The notes under the pieces were generated by a model. That model was not told where the DNA came from, ran no database searches, and saw only the letters and a list, made by a program, of their open reading frames with translations. Made by a program: the position numbers and the translations under genes. From assembly GCA_016931385.1 (NCBI GenBank), contig JAFGEV010000091.1, positions 1 through 34,238 of the forward strand: a stretch of 34,238 bases of DNA, in the 5' to 3' direction. Below are positions 8,477 through 18,200 of this stretch, one piece after another. The stretch is from Prolixibacteraceae bacterium (lineage in GTDB: Bacteria; Bacteroidota; Bacteroidia; Bacteroidales; Prolixibacteraceae). Within the stretch, counting starts at the first letter, position 1. Each line of letters starts with the position of its first letter.

Positions 8477-11400
8477 CCGTTGCAACACCCACTTAACCGC
8501 ATCGGCAATAACACGATCGGCGCCTCCCTCGTCGGAAAGTACCACTTTTGCCGTATCGGACGAAATGTAGAAAGAACCAAGCAGATTCCAACCGTCTTCA
8601 AAGTCCTTCACCTCAAGGCCAATTTTTTCAGTTCCATCATCGTGAGCAACAGTATATACAAACTTTCCTGGCGGATCGCGCCTGTCTCTGCCCCTCCCGG
8701 GGCCAAAGCCGCGTTGCCTTTCAAGGAAAACATAAACATCGTAATAACCAGCTTCTTTTATTGGCATTTTCCATGCGGCAGTTTTGCTGCCGTCGCCTGA
8801 ACGGACAACCATTGCCGAGTGTTCAATCTTGCCAAAATAGTCGGAGTTGGCTACTTTTTTCCAGGTTGTTGGCGGGGGGCCAAACTCACCCCTTACAAAT
8901 TCTTCTTCTTTTTCCTTCCTCCGGCTTTCAAAAAATTTTCTTATTGGATTTTCAAGTGAGGGATCGAAAACCTCAAAATTGTGATCGGTATTGTCGGCAA
9001 TCAGTTCGCCTGGCAAACTTAACTCTACAGGTTTTTCAACAATACGTTCGTATTCTTCGGCTTTTCCGTTTTCATCTTTTTCTGCACGCAGACCCCATTC
9101 CATCGAACTTACAGGAATATTCTGCGAAAGCAAGGTGTTAAAAATTACCGATCGGGGCGATTCATCCAATAACATCTGGAATTCTTTTGTTTGGTTTCCA
9201 TCAATCAGATAAATCCGTTCTTCGGTTTCCTGTTCTGCTCCGCCGCCCATAAAAAAACCTCCGCCACGGCCACCTCCACCTCCTCCAAGCTGGAAGGAGA
9301 ACTTAACCAGTCCATCGACAGAACTGAAATTGGTTACTTTTGTTTTTACAACAAAAAATGCCTGTGAATTTTCAATAACCTCCTTTACCTCGAAATTGCC
9401 AAGCCCGAATGCCGGCAGGTCCGATTCGTTATACCAGTTGGTAAGAAAGTTACCCATTTTAATACTAAACCTGTTTGATATGTCACTTTCGAGTTGCCTG
9501 AACTTGATTTCTTTATAACTATTGTTGTACAAATAATCAAGAAGGAACTGGTCGAAATTGCTGTCGTTAATCTGCTTCTCCATCCATGTTAACAAATAAG
9601 AACCTTTGACCCGCAATACATTATTGATTTGTTGCTGGTCTTCTTCTTCGGCAATAACCCGCTTCAGGCTTTTTTCTTTTAGCAAAAGGTTTGCTTTTTC
9701 ATCGTTGCCCAGGCCCATTGCCCTCGACATAAATATCTGCCTCGGATCGTCTTCCCCTTTCCTTAAATAACTCTCGAAAGCATAATTCAACACAGGGCAT
9801 TCTTCCGAGGTAATATAATTTACGTAGTAATAATAATTTGGGTAGATGCTATAAGGATTCGATTGTGAAGATGTTCCCGGGGGGCCAAAGCGGATATCGG
9901 CGTTCTCTTCTCCAAGCACGCCATTCATGAAATTTGTAAAAACCCTGGCCTGTATCTCCTTTTTGGTAAGCCCTTCCTTGTTTCTGTCACTGTCGCGTTT
10001 AATCATGCGATAGTTCGATTTAAAATCAGCCTGCCTGATGTTAAAACCTCCTTCGGGATAATAAACCATCTGCGGCTGGCTTTGTTGTAAGGCCGCAGTC
10101 CATGAGTGAGGTTGTGACGCAAACTGAACAGGTGCCTCAACCAATGTGAATTTCCGGTAGGGATAATACATCCCCAGAGGCCGTTCATAATCGTCGAGAA
10201 ATTCGCTTATAAGGTTTTTTATTGTGTCGCCAAGTTCCTCCAATTGATTATTGAAATAATCGTGCCCCCTGTACCAGGCAATACCTACCTCAATGCCGTC
10301 GATATCAATTTTTTTCTCTTCAAAATCGGAGACTGCCAACGACAACTGCGGAAGTGGGTCCCTGATATTGAACCTATATAACAAACTGTCGTCAGTTTGC
10401 CTTACGCCCTGCGAAACCGGAACCATACCGGGCCTGACCTTAACCGAAAGACCGAATTTTGTGAATTGCTGCCTGAAAATTGCCGGGCGCGATGGATCGT
10501 AAGCAATACCAGGTACGGGATACCATAAATTCTCTTTTGTAAGCAGAATATAGTTGTTGGTATAAAATCCATATTTTTTGTCAATACGGATGTTCATAGC
10601 CTGCACGTGGCCATATACATCTTCATGGTCAATATCAAGGTAGGAAACGTCAAAATCAGGGATGCCCGAGTAACAAACCTCAATTGTTGTTATATCGCCG
10701 GGTAAAAAATCTTTCGAAGGAACTACCTTAAGAAGCAAGCGGTCCTGAAGAAAAAAAGCCCCTTCACCTCCGCACGTGACCTTTTCGACAATGAATCCGG
10801 GATTTATGGAAAAAAGAAGGGTGTCGAGAGTTTCATCAAAAGGATTTTTTAAAACCATTGTCGAAACAGCATCAATGGTTTCTCCAAGTTCAATGTTAAT
10901 CGAAGCTTCCTTCATCAAAGGTGCCTTTACAGAATAATTTTTTGTTGAAAGCCCGGCATAAGCTTCACGGTTGTTGATTACCTTTTTGTTTTGTCTGATC
11001 ATTTCGGAAAAACCCACAACCGATAAACTTAAAAGCACCAGGGTTGATATTAAAACCAGGATATTATTCCCCTGTGAGTTGGGTATTCGTTTTAACCTCC
11101 AGGCCGAAAACAGGATAAGCCCGGAACCAAGAAGCAAATAAGTTGCACGGTGCCAAATCAGGTAACCAGCATTACTGAAGCCAATGATATCGGAGAAAGG
11201 CACAGGCATTGCAAAAACCATATAATCGAAAATGTAGCCCGGCCTGTTCCCGAGGTAAAACAATTCAAGGGCAATATAGCCAAGCAAAATGATGAAAGTG
11301 ATTGCCTGGTTTTTTATCACAGTCATGAGGGCAAACGAGAGCCCGGTGATGAAAATGAGCGAAGGCAGGCTCACCAGGAAAAAATAGGCCATAAATGGTA

Positions 11401-11830
11401 TAAGCCTGAATGGCACCTGGTCCGAGATAAAAATGTAAACCGAAGTCAGAGCAGCAAGCAATAAGTTAAGCAAGATGAACACCCATAACAAACCCATTGT
11501 TTTTCCGGTTATATATTCAAAATTCGACATTGGCCTTATAAAAAGCACTTCAGAAGTATCGAGCTTTTTGTCACGTTTTATAAAATCGGTAGCCAGAAAT
11601 ACTGCAATAACTGACTGGGCGATATTGAGTAAAAAAAAGTTTGAATATATTACTATCGATGGAAGGCTTCGGAACATCCAGGTAAACGGCCCCCTTTCAA
11701 ACATGGTAACACCACTGAACAAGCCAATAAAAAAGAGTGTTAGGATTGCAAAAATCCGGAAGAACCAGCTCCTGAACAAAATCCGCCTTTCGTAACGGGC
11801 AATTGTGCCTATATTTCTAAACGATATCAT
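8474..11830 (-). CDS. ABC transporter permease fused to an M1-aminopeptidase-like (apparently inactive) exodomain and a golvesin/CBM-like C-terminal domain
   Basis: 1118 aa; N-term multi-TM permease (MISFRNIGTIARYERRILFRSWFFRIFAILTLFFIG...), then a long soluble region similar in layout to ABC-permease/M1 peptidase fusions; C-term GYYDVYVFLERQRG...WNLLGSFYISSDTAKVVLSDEGGADRVIADAVKW; directly downstream of ABC ATPase. Confidence 0.82.
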   Translation of the reverse strand: MISFRNIGTIARYERRILFRSWFFRIFAILTLFFIGLFSGVTMFERGPFTWMFRSLPSIVIYSNFFLLNIAQSVIAVFLATDFIKRDKKLDTSEVLFIRPMSNFEYITGKTMGLLWVFILLNLLLAALTSVYIFISDQVPFRLIPFMAYFFLVSLPSLIFITGLSFALMTVIKNQAITFIILLGYIALELFYLGNRPGYIFDYMVFAMPVPFSDIIGFSNAGYLIWHRATYLLLGSGLILFSAWRLKRIPNSQGNNILVLISTLVLLSLSVVGFSEMIRQNKKVINNREAYAGLSTKNYSVKAPLMKEASINIELGETIDAVSTMVLKNPFDETLDTLLFSINPGFIVEKVTCGGEGAFFLQDRLLLKVVPSKDFLPGDITTIEVCYSGIPDFDVSYLDIDHEDVYGHVQAMNIRIDKKYGFYTNNYILLTKENLWYPVPGIAYDPSRPAIFRQQFTKFGLSVKVRPGMVPVSQGVRQTDDSLLYRFNIRDPLPQLSLAVSDFEEKKIDIDGIEVGIAWYRGHDYFNNQLEELGDTIKNLISEFLDDYERPLGMYYPYRKFTLVEAPVQFASQPHSWTAALQQSQPQMVYYPEGGFNIRQADFKSNYRMIKRDSDRNKEGLTKKEIQARVFTNFMNGVLGEENADIRFGPPGTSSQSNPYSIYPNYYYYVNYITSEECPVLNYAFESYLRKGEDDPRQIFMSRAMGLGNDEKANLLLKEKSLKRVIAEEEDQQQINNVLRVKGSYLLTWMEKQINDSNFDQFLLDYLYNNSYKEIKFRQLESDISNRFSIKMGNFLTNWYNESDLPAFGLGNFEVKEVIENSQAFFVVKTKVTNFSSVDGLVKFSFQLGGGGGGRGGGFFMGGGAEQETEERIYLIDGNQTKEFQMLLDESPRSVIFNTLLSQNIPVSSMEWGLRAEKDENGKAEEYERIVEKPVELSLPGELIADNTDHNFEVFDPSLENPIRKFFESRRKEKEEEFVRGEFGPPPTTWKKVANSDYFGKIEHSAMVVRSGDGSKTAAWKMPIKEAGYYDVYVFLERQRGFGPGRGRDRRDPPGKFVYTVAHDDGTEKIGLEVKDFEDGWNLLGSFYISSDTAKVVLSDEGGADRVIADAVKWVLQR

Positions 11831-11862
11831 TGAATTATCTGCTTTCCTTAAGGTTCAATTTA

Positions 11863-12777
11863 TTAAACAAACGTCTTTATCTTATTGCCATGCTCTAAAA
11901 GACTTTCGTGATGCTCCATGTAATACACGTATGCATGTTCGAGGTTTGGATCCATGGGCGCTGCATTATATCCGTCTGGCGAATCGGTAACAACTTCGAG
12001 TTCCCATCCGCCTACTGAGGGTATAGAGGAAATCACGTTGAAATGCACGCTTACCTCGTCGAACTGCTCATGGCTTGCACTTATTTTCCAGACCTTTCCC
12101 CTGGCCATATCAATCAAATCTTCGGGCGAACCATCGTAAACCAGGCGCCCGTTACGCAATAGGGCCATGTGGTGGCATGTACTGGATATGTCGCCAACTA
12201 TGTGGGTCGACAAAACAATAATTACATCGCGTGAACTGATCTTTGTAAGCAAGTTACGAAAGCGTATTCGCTCATCGGGGTCGAGGCCGGTAGTTGGTTC
12301 GTCGACAATGATGATTTTCGGATCGCCAATCAATGCCTGGGCAATACCAAGCCGACGTTTCATCCCTCCCGAAAGGTTGTTGGCAAAGCGTTCTCTCGCC
12401 TCGTACAGGCCAACTTCTTCAAGCATTTCGTCAATTTCATCACGCCGTTTCCGCTTGTCCTTAACGCCTGCTAAACGGGCTGAATAATCGAGAAACTCCC
12501 ATGCTCGCAATTTCGGAAAGGCACTGAAATCCTGAGGCAAATAACCGGTATAGGAACGGACTTTCCTGCGATGTTTTTTTAAATCCATACCGTTAACCAA
12601 AACCTTTCCCGATGTGGGGTGCATCAGCGATACCAAAATCCGCATCAGTGTTGACTTCCCTGCACCATTGGCGCCAAGCAGCCCAAACATACCATTCCCG
12701 ATTTCGAGATTGATGTCTTTCAAAGCCTTGTGCCCGTTAGGATATATTTTCGTAAGTTCCTGAATTGATATGTCCAC
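11863..12777 (-). CDS. ABC transporter ATP-binding protein
   Basis: Walker A GANGAGKST, signature LSGGMKRRLG, Walker B KIIIVDEPTTGLDP, H-loop STHIVGD. Confidence 0.96.
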   Translation of the reverse strand: MDISIQELTKIYPNGHKALKDINLEIGNGMFGLLGANGAGKSTLMRILVSLMHPTSGKVLVNGMDLKKHRRKVRSYTGYLPQDFSAFPKLRAWEFLDYSARLAGVKDKRKRRDEIDEMLEEVGLYEARERFANNLSGGMKRRLGIAQALIGDPKIIIVDEPTTGLDPDERIRFRNLLTKISSRDVIIVLSTHIVGDISSTCHHMALLRNGRLVYDGSPEDLIDMARGKVWKISASHEQFDEVSVHFNVISSIPSVGGWELEVVTDSPDGYNAAPMDPNLEHAYVYYMEHHESLLEHGNKIKTFV

Positions 12778-12927
12778 TATTTTTCCGATTTAATCAACAC
12801 GTTGAGTTAGATAAAGCCATTTGTAAAAGGTTTAATGCAATTTTCAAATTAGTATGAAAACAATTGAAAAATTACAACCCTAAAAAACCGGGAGCCTTGG
12901 ATTATAAAATTCGACCCTGATATTATA

Positions 12928-12994
12928 AGCAAAATTCCAAATACCAAAATCTCCACCTTCGCTAAAGCTACGGTGGACAAAGCAAATTCCAAAA
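12928..12994. repeat. Hairpin element flanked by AAATTCCAAA-type repeats
   Basis: agcaaaattccaaataccaaaatc [TCCACCTTCGCTAAAGCTACGGTGGA] caaagcaaattccaaaatc; imperfect stem 12952-12977. Confidence 0.7.
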
Positions 12995-13334
12995 TCATAC
13001 AAATTTACCACTTCAAAGTGTTAATTTTTTAATTCATTTATAATATATCACTTATTATTTAAGGTTTTTAGCCAAAAAAAAGTATTTTTAAAAACTTCAA
13101 TTTTTTTTGAAGAGAAACGGAGAAATATACACACAGATAGTTTGCTTCACATGATAAATGCCTGAACTATTTCTGGTATTGTATGATTGTATTCGGCCAG
13201 GATGATATCCCTAAACGCTGTTGTTTTTTTTACATTAATGACCGTGAGGCTGAAAATGTATAATTGAGCTTTAAACCATTGCTTTGAAATTTGATCGATA
13301 TTGACATTAGAAATTGAATTAACTAACTTTTGAT

Positions 13335-15269
13335 ATGGATAAAAAGATACCGGGCAATTCCAGTAATAAAGCTGGAAATACCGTTAAAATGAAAAATTTG
13401 TTTTCCCGTATTACATTTTTGTTTATTGGGATTATTTCAACAATATGGTTTTTGATCAGGGTAATTCCCAAACCATCAAGAGCTACATATCCTTGTATGA
13501 AAGCGGCCGCTCCTTTTATGTCGGGTTTTGTTGTTTATTTGCTTGCGATAACCGGCTCGGCTTTTGCTTATCAGAAGTTTAAGAAGAAACTATCTGGCGC
13601 AAAATATTTTGCTGCTTTTTCTTTTTTGATAGTTGCATTTGTAATGTTGATCATTGCCAATACTTCAAACCGAAATGAAGCCAGGGCTATTGAACTGGTT
13701 ACATCAGATTATTTTGTTGCTAACGAACCTATTGGTGAGGCAAAAGGATTGAAACCCGGCCGTGTTGTCTGGATGTGGGACGACAATGCTACTGATGAAA
13801 GTTGCGATCCATCGGCAGGAGACTGGTGGGCTGAATTTACCGATGCCGGTGTGGTTGATGATATGCTTAAAAAAGCCATTATTAAATATACCGATATCTC
13901 ATCTTTGCCCCTTGCATGGGATGCCCTTTTTAAGTACTTCAACAATGAACATGGCAAAGGAAATGTCGGGTATCAAACCGGAGAAAAAATTTATATAAAG
14001 ATTAATGTCACAAACTCATGCTGTTCGGTATCGGGCACAAAAAAAGTGAACGATTTTAACAGGATGGACTCAACACCCGAAGTTTTGCTGGCGTTGTTAA
14101 GGCAGCTAGTGGAATATGTCGGTGTGCCACAGGAAAATATTTACCTTGGCGACCCGTTTCGAACATTTCATGACCTTTACTGGGACATGCTGCACGGCGA
14201 ATATCCTAATGTAACATATTGTGATGGCAATGGGCGAAACGGCAGGCACCAAACTGTACCTTCAAGCAGTCACGAGATGTTTTTCAGCGATGGCAGGCTG
14301 GAATACCGAATTCCTCAGGAATACATCGATTCAGATTATTTCATCAACGTTCCCTGCTTAAAAACGCACGATTCAGGAGGGATGACGCTTGGAGCAAAAA
14401 ACCATCAGGGGTCGATTTTACAGGATGGCGCCGGGTCCGGAAGTCAATCGGCTTATGATATGCATTATGCATTGCCCGACCACGACGGGAGCGATGGAGG
14501 GCATTACCGTTACAGGCACCTGGTCGATTACCTGGGCCATGAACAATTAGGAGGTAAAACCCTGCTTACGATTATTGATGGTATATGGGCTGGGCGTAGC
14601 TGGGAAGGATTTGTCGAGAAGTGGAACATGGCGCCTTTTAACGGCGATTACCCTTCTTCTATTTTTGTGTCACAGGATTTGTTGGCCATTGATGCCGTTT
14701 GCTACGATTTCCTGCTGGAAGAATATAAAAACAAACCGAATAAAACAAAGTATGCTTACATGGCAGGAACCGATGACTACCTTTTCCAGGCTGCCGACCC
14801 GGCAAACTGGGCGCCAGGGGTAGAGTATGACCCTGAAGGCGATGGCACCCTCTTGAAAAGCCTGGGTGTATATGAGCACTGGAACAATGCAACCGAAAAA
14901 AAATATACACGAAACCTGGGGACAGGAAATGGAATAGAACTTATTGCCATATCGAAAAACGACCCAGTAGCTTCGCCCGACCTGGAAACGTACAGAAATG
15001 CTTTTGAGGTTTCGCTCTTTCCAAACCCGGCTTCAACTGAGTTAAGCTTAATGTTAAACCTCAACGAACCTTCGCTGGTTTCAGCCAGGGTGTGTAATTC
15101 ACTGGGACAAAAAGTTCTTCAAATCAAAGAAAGGGCTTTGGGGTCGGGCAAAAATTTATTAAAATGGGATGTAGCCTCAATTGAACCAGGCTTTTATATT
15201 ATAAATATCGATGTTAACATAAACGGAAATATCCGCTCATCGTCGTTGAAATTCTATATTGAACGTTAA
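13335..15269 (+). CDS. DUF362 domain-containing protein with N-terminal TM segments and C-terminal type IX secretion sorting domain
   Basis: 644 aa; conserved RVIPKPSRATYPC motif, DUF362-like core (YLGDPFRTFHDLYWDM, FINVPCLKTHDSGGMTLGAKNHQGS); C-term VSLFPNPASTELSLMLNLNEPSLVSARVCNSLGQKVLQ...GFYIINIDVNINGNIRSSSLKFYIER typical of T9SS CTD. Confidence 0.88.
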   Translation: MDKKIPGNSSNKAGNTVKMKNLFSRITFLFIGIISTIWFLIRVIPKPSRATYPCMKAAAPFMSGFVVYLLAITGSAFAYQKFKKKLSGAKYFAAFSFLIVAFVMLIIANTSNRNEARAIELVTSDYFVANEPIGEAKGLKPGRVVWMWDDNATDESCDPSAGDWWAEFTDAGVVDDMLKKAIIKYTDISSLPLAWDALFKYFNNEHGKGNVGYQTGEKIYIKINVTNSCCSVSGTKKVNDFNRMDSTPEVLLALLRQLVEYVGVPQENIYLGDPFRTFHDLYWDMLHGEYPNVTYCDGNGRNGRHQTVPSSSHEMFFSDGRLEYRIPQEYIDSDYFINVPCLKTHDSGGMTLGAKNHQGSILQDGAGSGSQSAYDMHYALPDHDGSDGGHYRYRHLVDYLGHEQLGGKTLLTIIDGIWAGRSWEGFVEKWNMAPFNGDYPSSIFVSQDLLAIDAVCYDFLLEEYKNKPNKTKYAYMAGTDDYLFQAADPANWAPGVEYDPEGDGTLLKSLGVYEHWNNATEKKYTRNLGTGNGIELIAISKNDPVASPDLETYRNAFEVSLFPNPASTELSLMLNLNEPSLVSARVCNSLGQKVLQIKERALGSGKNLLKWDVASIEPGFYIINIDVNINGNIRSSSLKFYIER

Positions 15270-15296
15270 TTTAATAGAAAAAAAAGAAATAGTGTT

Positions 15297-18200
15297 ATGA
15301 GAAAATTAGCTCAGAAAGAGAAAAATAATAATAAGGGGAAACTTTGGATGAAAATCACATTTTTCCTTTTAGGAATTGCATCAACTATCTGGTTTCTGAT
15401 CAGGGTAATCCCCAAACCTTCCAGGGCAACCTATCCGTGTATGCGCACGGCAGCCCCTTTGATGTCAAGTTTTGTTATTTACCTGCTTTCGATAGCAGGC
15501 TCTGCTTTTGCTTTTCGTAATTTTAAAAAGTCAATTGCGGCAACCAGATATATCGCTGCTTCGGCGTTTTTTATAGTTGCATTGGTTATGTTAATGGCCG
15601 CAAACCTTTCAAATACAAGAGAGGCCAAAGCCATCAACCTGCTCGAAGCCGAACATTTTGAAGCAAACAACCCGATTGGTGATGCCCAGGGATTATTCCC
15701 CGGACGTGTGGTATGGGTTTGGAACAAACATGCCACCGACGAAAACTATAATCCCCCATCGAATTCACGTGACAAAACCATGTGGTGGGCATATTTTACA
15801 AATGGTGAAGAAGTTGAAAAAATGCTTGAACAAGCAATACTAAATTATAGCGGAGAATCGGAACTTGATGAAGCCTGGGATGTACTTTTCAGGTATTTCA
15901 ACAATCAGCGGGATAAAGGTGATGTTGGATATAAACCTGGCGAAAAAGTATATATCAAACTGAATATTACCAATTCGGCATCGGGCGAAGATAAAACAAG
16001 CAACTTTAACCGGATGGATTCCACACCAGAACTGGCTTTGGCGCTTCTTAAACACCTTGTCGAAATTGTGGGGGTCAATCAGTCGGATATATATATAGGA
16101 GATCCGTTCCGTACATTCCATAGTTTGTACTGGGATATGTGTCACGATGTATATCCGGATGTGAATTATACCTGCGGCAGGGTTTTAAACGGAAGGCATC
16201 AAACAGTTCCGACATCGGAACCAGTTATGCATTTTAGTGATGGACAGTATTCGTGGCGGATACCACAGGAGTATGTTGATGCTGAATATTTTATAAATAT
16301 GCCATGCCTTAAAACCCATAACGAGGGAGGAATTACTTTGGGCGCTAAAAACCATCAGGGATCTGTATTACAGGATGGTGCAGGGCCCGCTGATCAGTAT
16401 GCAATAAATATGCACTATTCTCTTCCGGCCAATAATCCCGGTTACGGAAAATACCGCCATATTGTTGATTATTTAAGCCATAAGGATGTTGGAGGGAAAA
16501 CCCTTATAACCATAATAGATGGCATATGGGCTGGACGAAGCTGGGAAGGCTATATCGATAAGTGGAACATGGCACCTTTTAACGGCGATTACCCCTCTTC
16601 ACTTTTTGTATCACAGGATCGTGTGGCAGTCGATGCTGTTTGCTACGATTTTCTACTGGAAGAATACAAAGACAAAAATGCAAGTATTCGTTACCCATAT
16701 TTCGAGGGGTGCGACGATTACCTTTTTCAGGCAGCCGATGCTTCATACTGGCCCGAAGGACTTGTATATGACCCGGAAGGAGATGGAACTCCAATTTCAA
16801 GCCTTGGGGTTTATGAACACTGGAACAACCCGCTTGATAAATTGTATTCACGCGATTTAGGCACAGGAGATGGTATTGAGCTGGTAAAAGTAAACTTAAA
16901 TAACGACCCGTTAACTTCGCAGAACAGCGGGCTGGCAAGTTCAAAAGTCAAAAAAATTGTCATTGACAAACATGGTGTAAAATGGTTTGGTACCGATAAA
17001 GGAATATCACGTTTCGATGGCACGAACTGGGAAACGATAGATAATACCAATAACCTGCGTGATAATAACATCAACGATTTGTTTTATGACCGGACATTTG
17101 ATGACGATAATTTATGGGTCGCAACAAATGGCGGGGTATCAGCATTGAAAATTAATGCCAATGGCGTGGTATCTTCTGAAAATTATTATGTTGGCAGCCC
17201 AGGTTCCGAAATTCTTTCCAACGAGGTTGATGCTGTAGGTGTTGATGCAAACAATAATTGTTGGATAGCAACAACCGACGGGTTAAATGTTTTCGATGGG
17301 GAAAACTGGGATGCAATTTTTACATTCATGAATGCCGACCGTGAAACAGAAAGCTGGAACAGCCTTCGGGTTAACGATATTGCCAGCTACGAAAACGATG
17401 CAATGGTGTATGTTGCCACTGCAGGCAAAGGCGTATTCCGATATGGATACAACGATGTTGACGGTTTTACCAGCGCTTCGGCCATGACAAGCCGCTGGAG
17501 CGGATTCTGGAGCGATTCAATAAATTCCATACGTATGGTCGATACAATTCAGTGGTATGGGACTACACGCGGGACTTTTCAACATTTAGGACCTTCAACA
17601 AAAAACTATTGGGATTTTGCTTTTACTGAATACGAAGGCATTGTCGACCCGGTAGTAAACGATGTTGAAGTTGATGGTCAGGGAAACATCTGGATGGGTA
17701 CAAATAATGGTATACACATTCTTTCTTCTGATGGGATATTCAAATATTCTTCAGGAATTCAAACTTCACAAATAAAGGCTTCTCCGGGAAGCGAAACCGT
17801 TAAGCTTACATGGACAAACGGGAATGGATTTCCTGAAACCATTTTCAGCAGTAAAATAAACGATATTGCAACCGATATGAATGGTGATGTTCTTGTTGCT
17901 TCAGATAATGGCGTTGAAATTTTCAAGGAAGTACCCGGCGTTAGCCATGATCTTGAAGCTCGAAGGGTTGTTTTTATAACCAAAAATGAAGCCTCCGATT
18001 ATCCGGCCGTTCAGGCAGGTATGAGCTATAACGGAAGCAGCGAATTCCCTGGTGGTTCAAAGATTGGCCAGTGGGTTTGTGTATATAACGGCACCGGAAA
18101 CAGTGTAAATGTTACTGGTTTGAGCCCTGAAACCAATTATCGCGCCATTGCTTTCGAATACATGGGCAACGAGGGTAAAGAAGTATATTGCCTGCTCGAA

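Noticed and set aside
8548-9141. 197-aa plus-strand ORF opposite the permease C-terminus
   Set aside because: Long only because of low stop density opposite a well-supported coding frame; the minus-strand protein is clearly real.
13095-13112. CTTCAA-TTTTTT-TTGAAG hairpin in the gap before the first DUF362 gene
   Set aside because: Very AT-rich context makes such an inverted repeat likely by chance; orientation and distance do not fit a terminator for a neighbouring gene.
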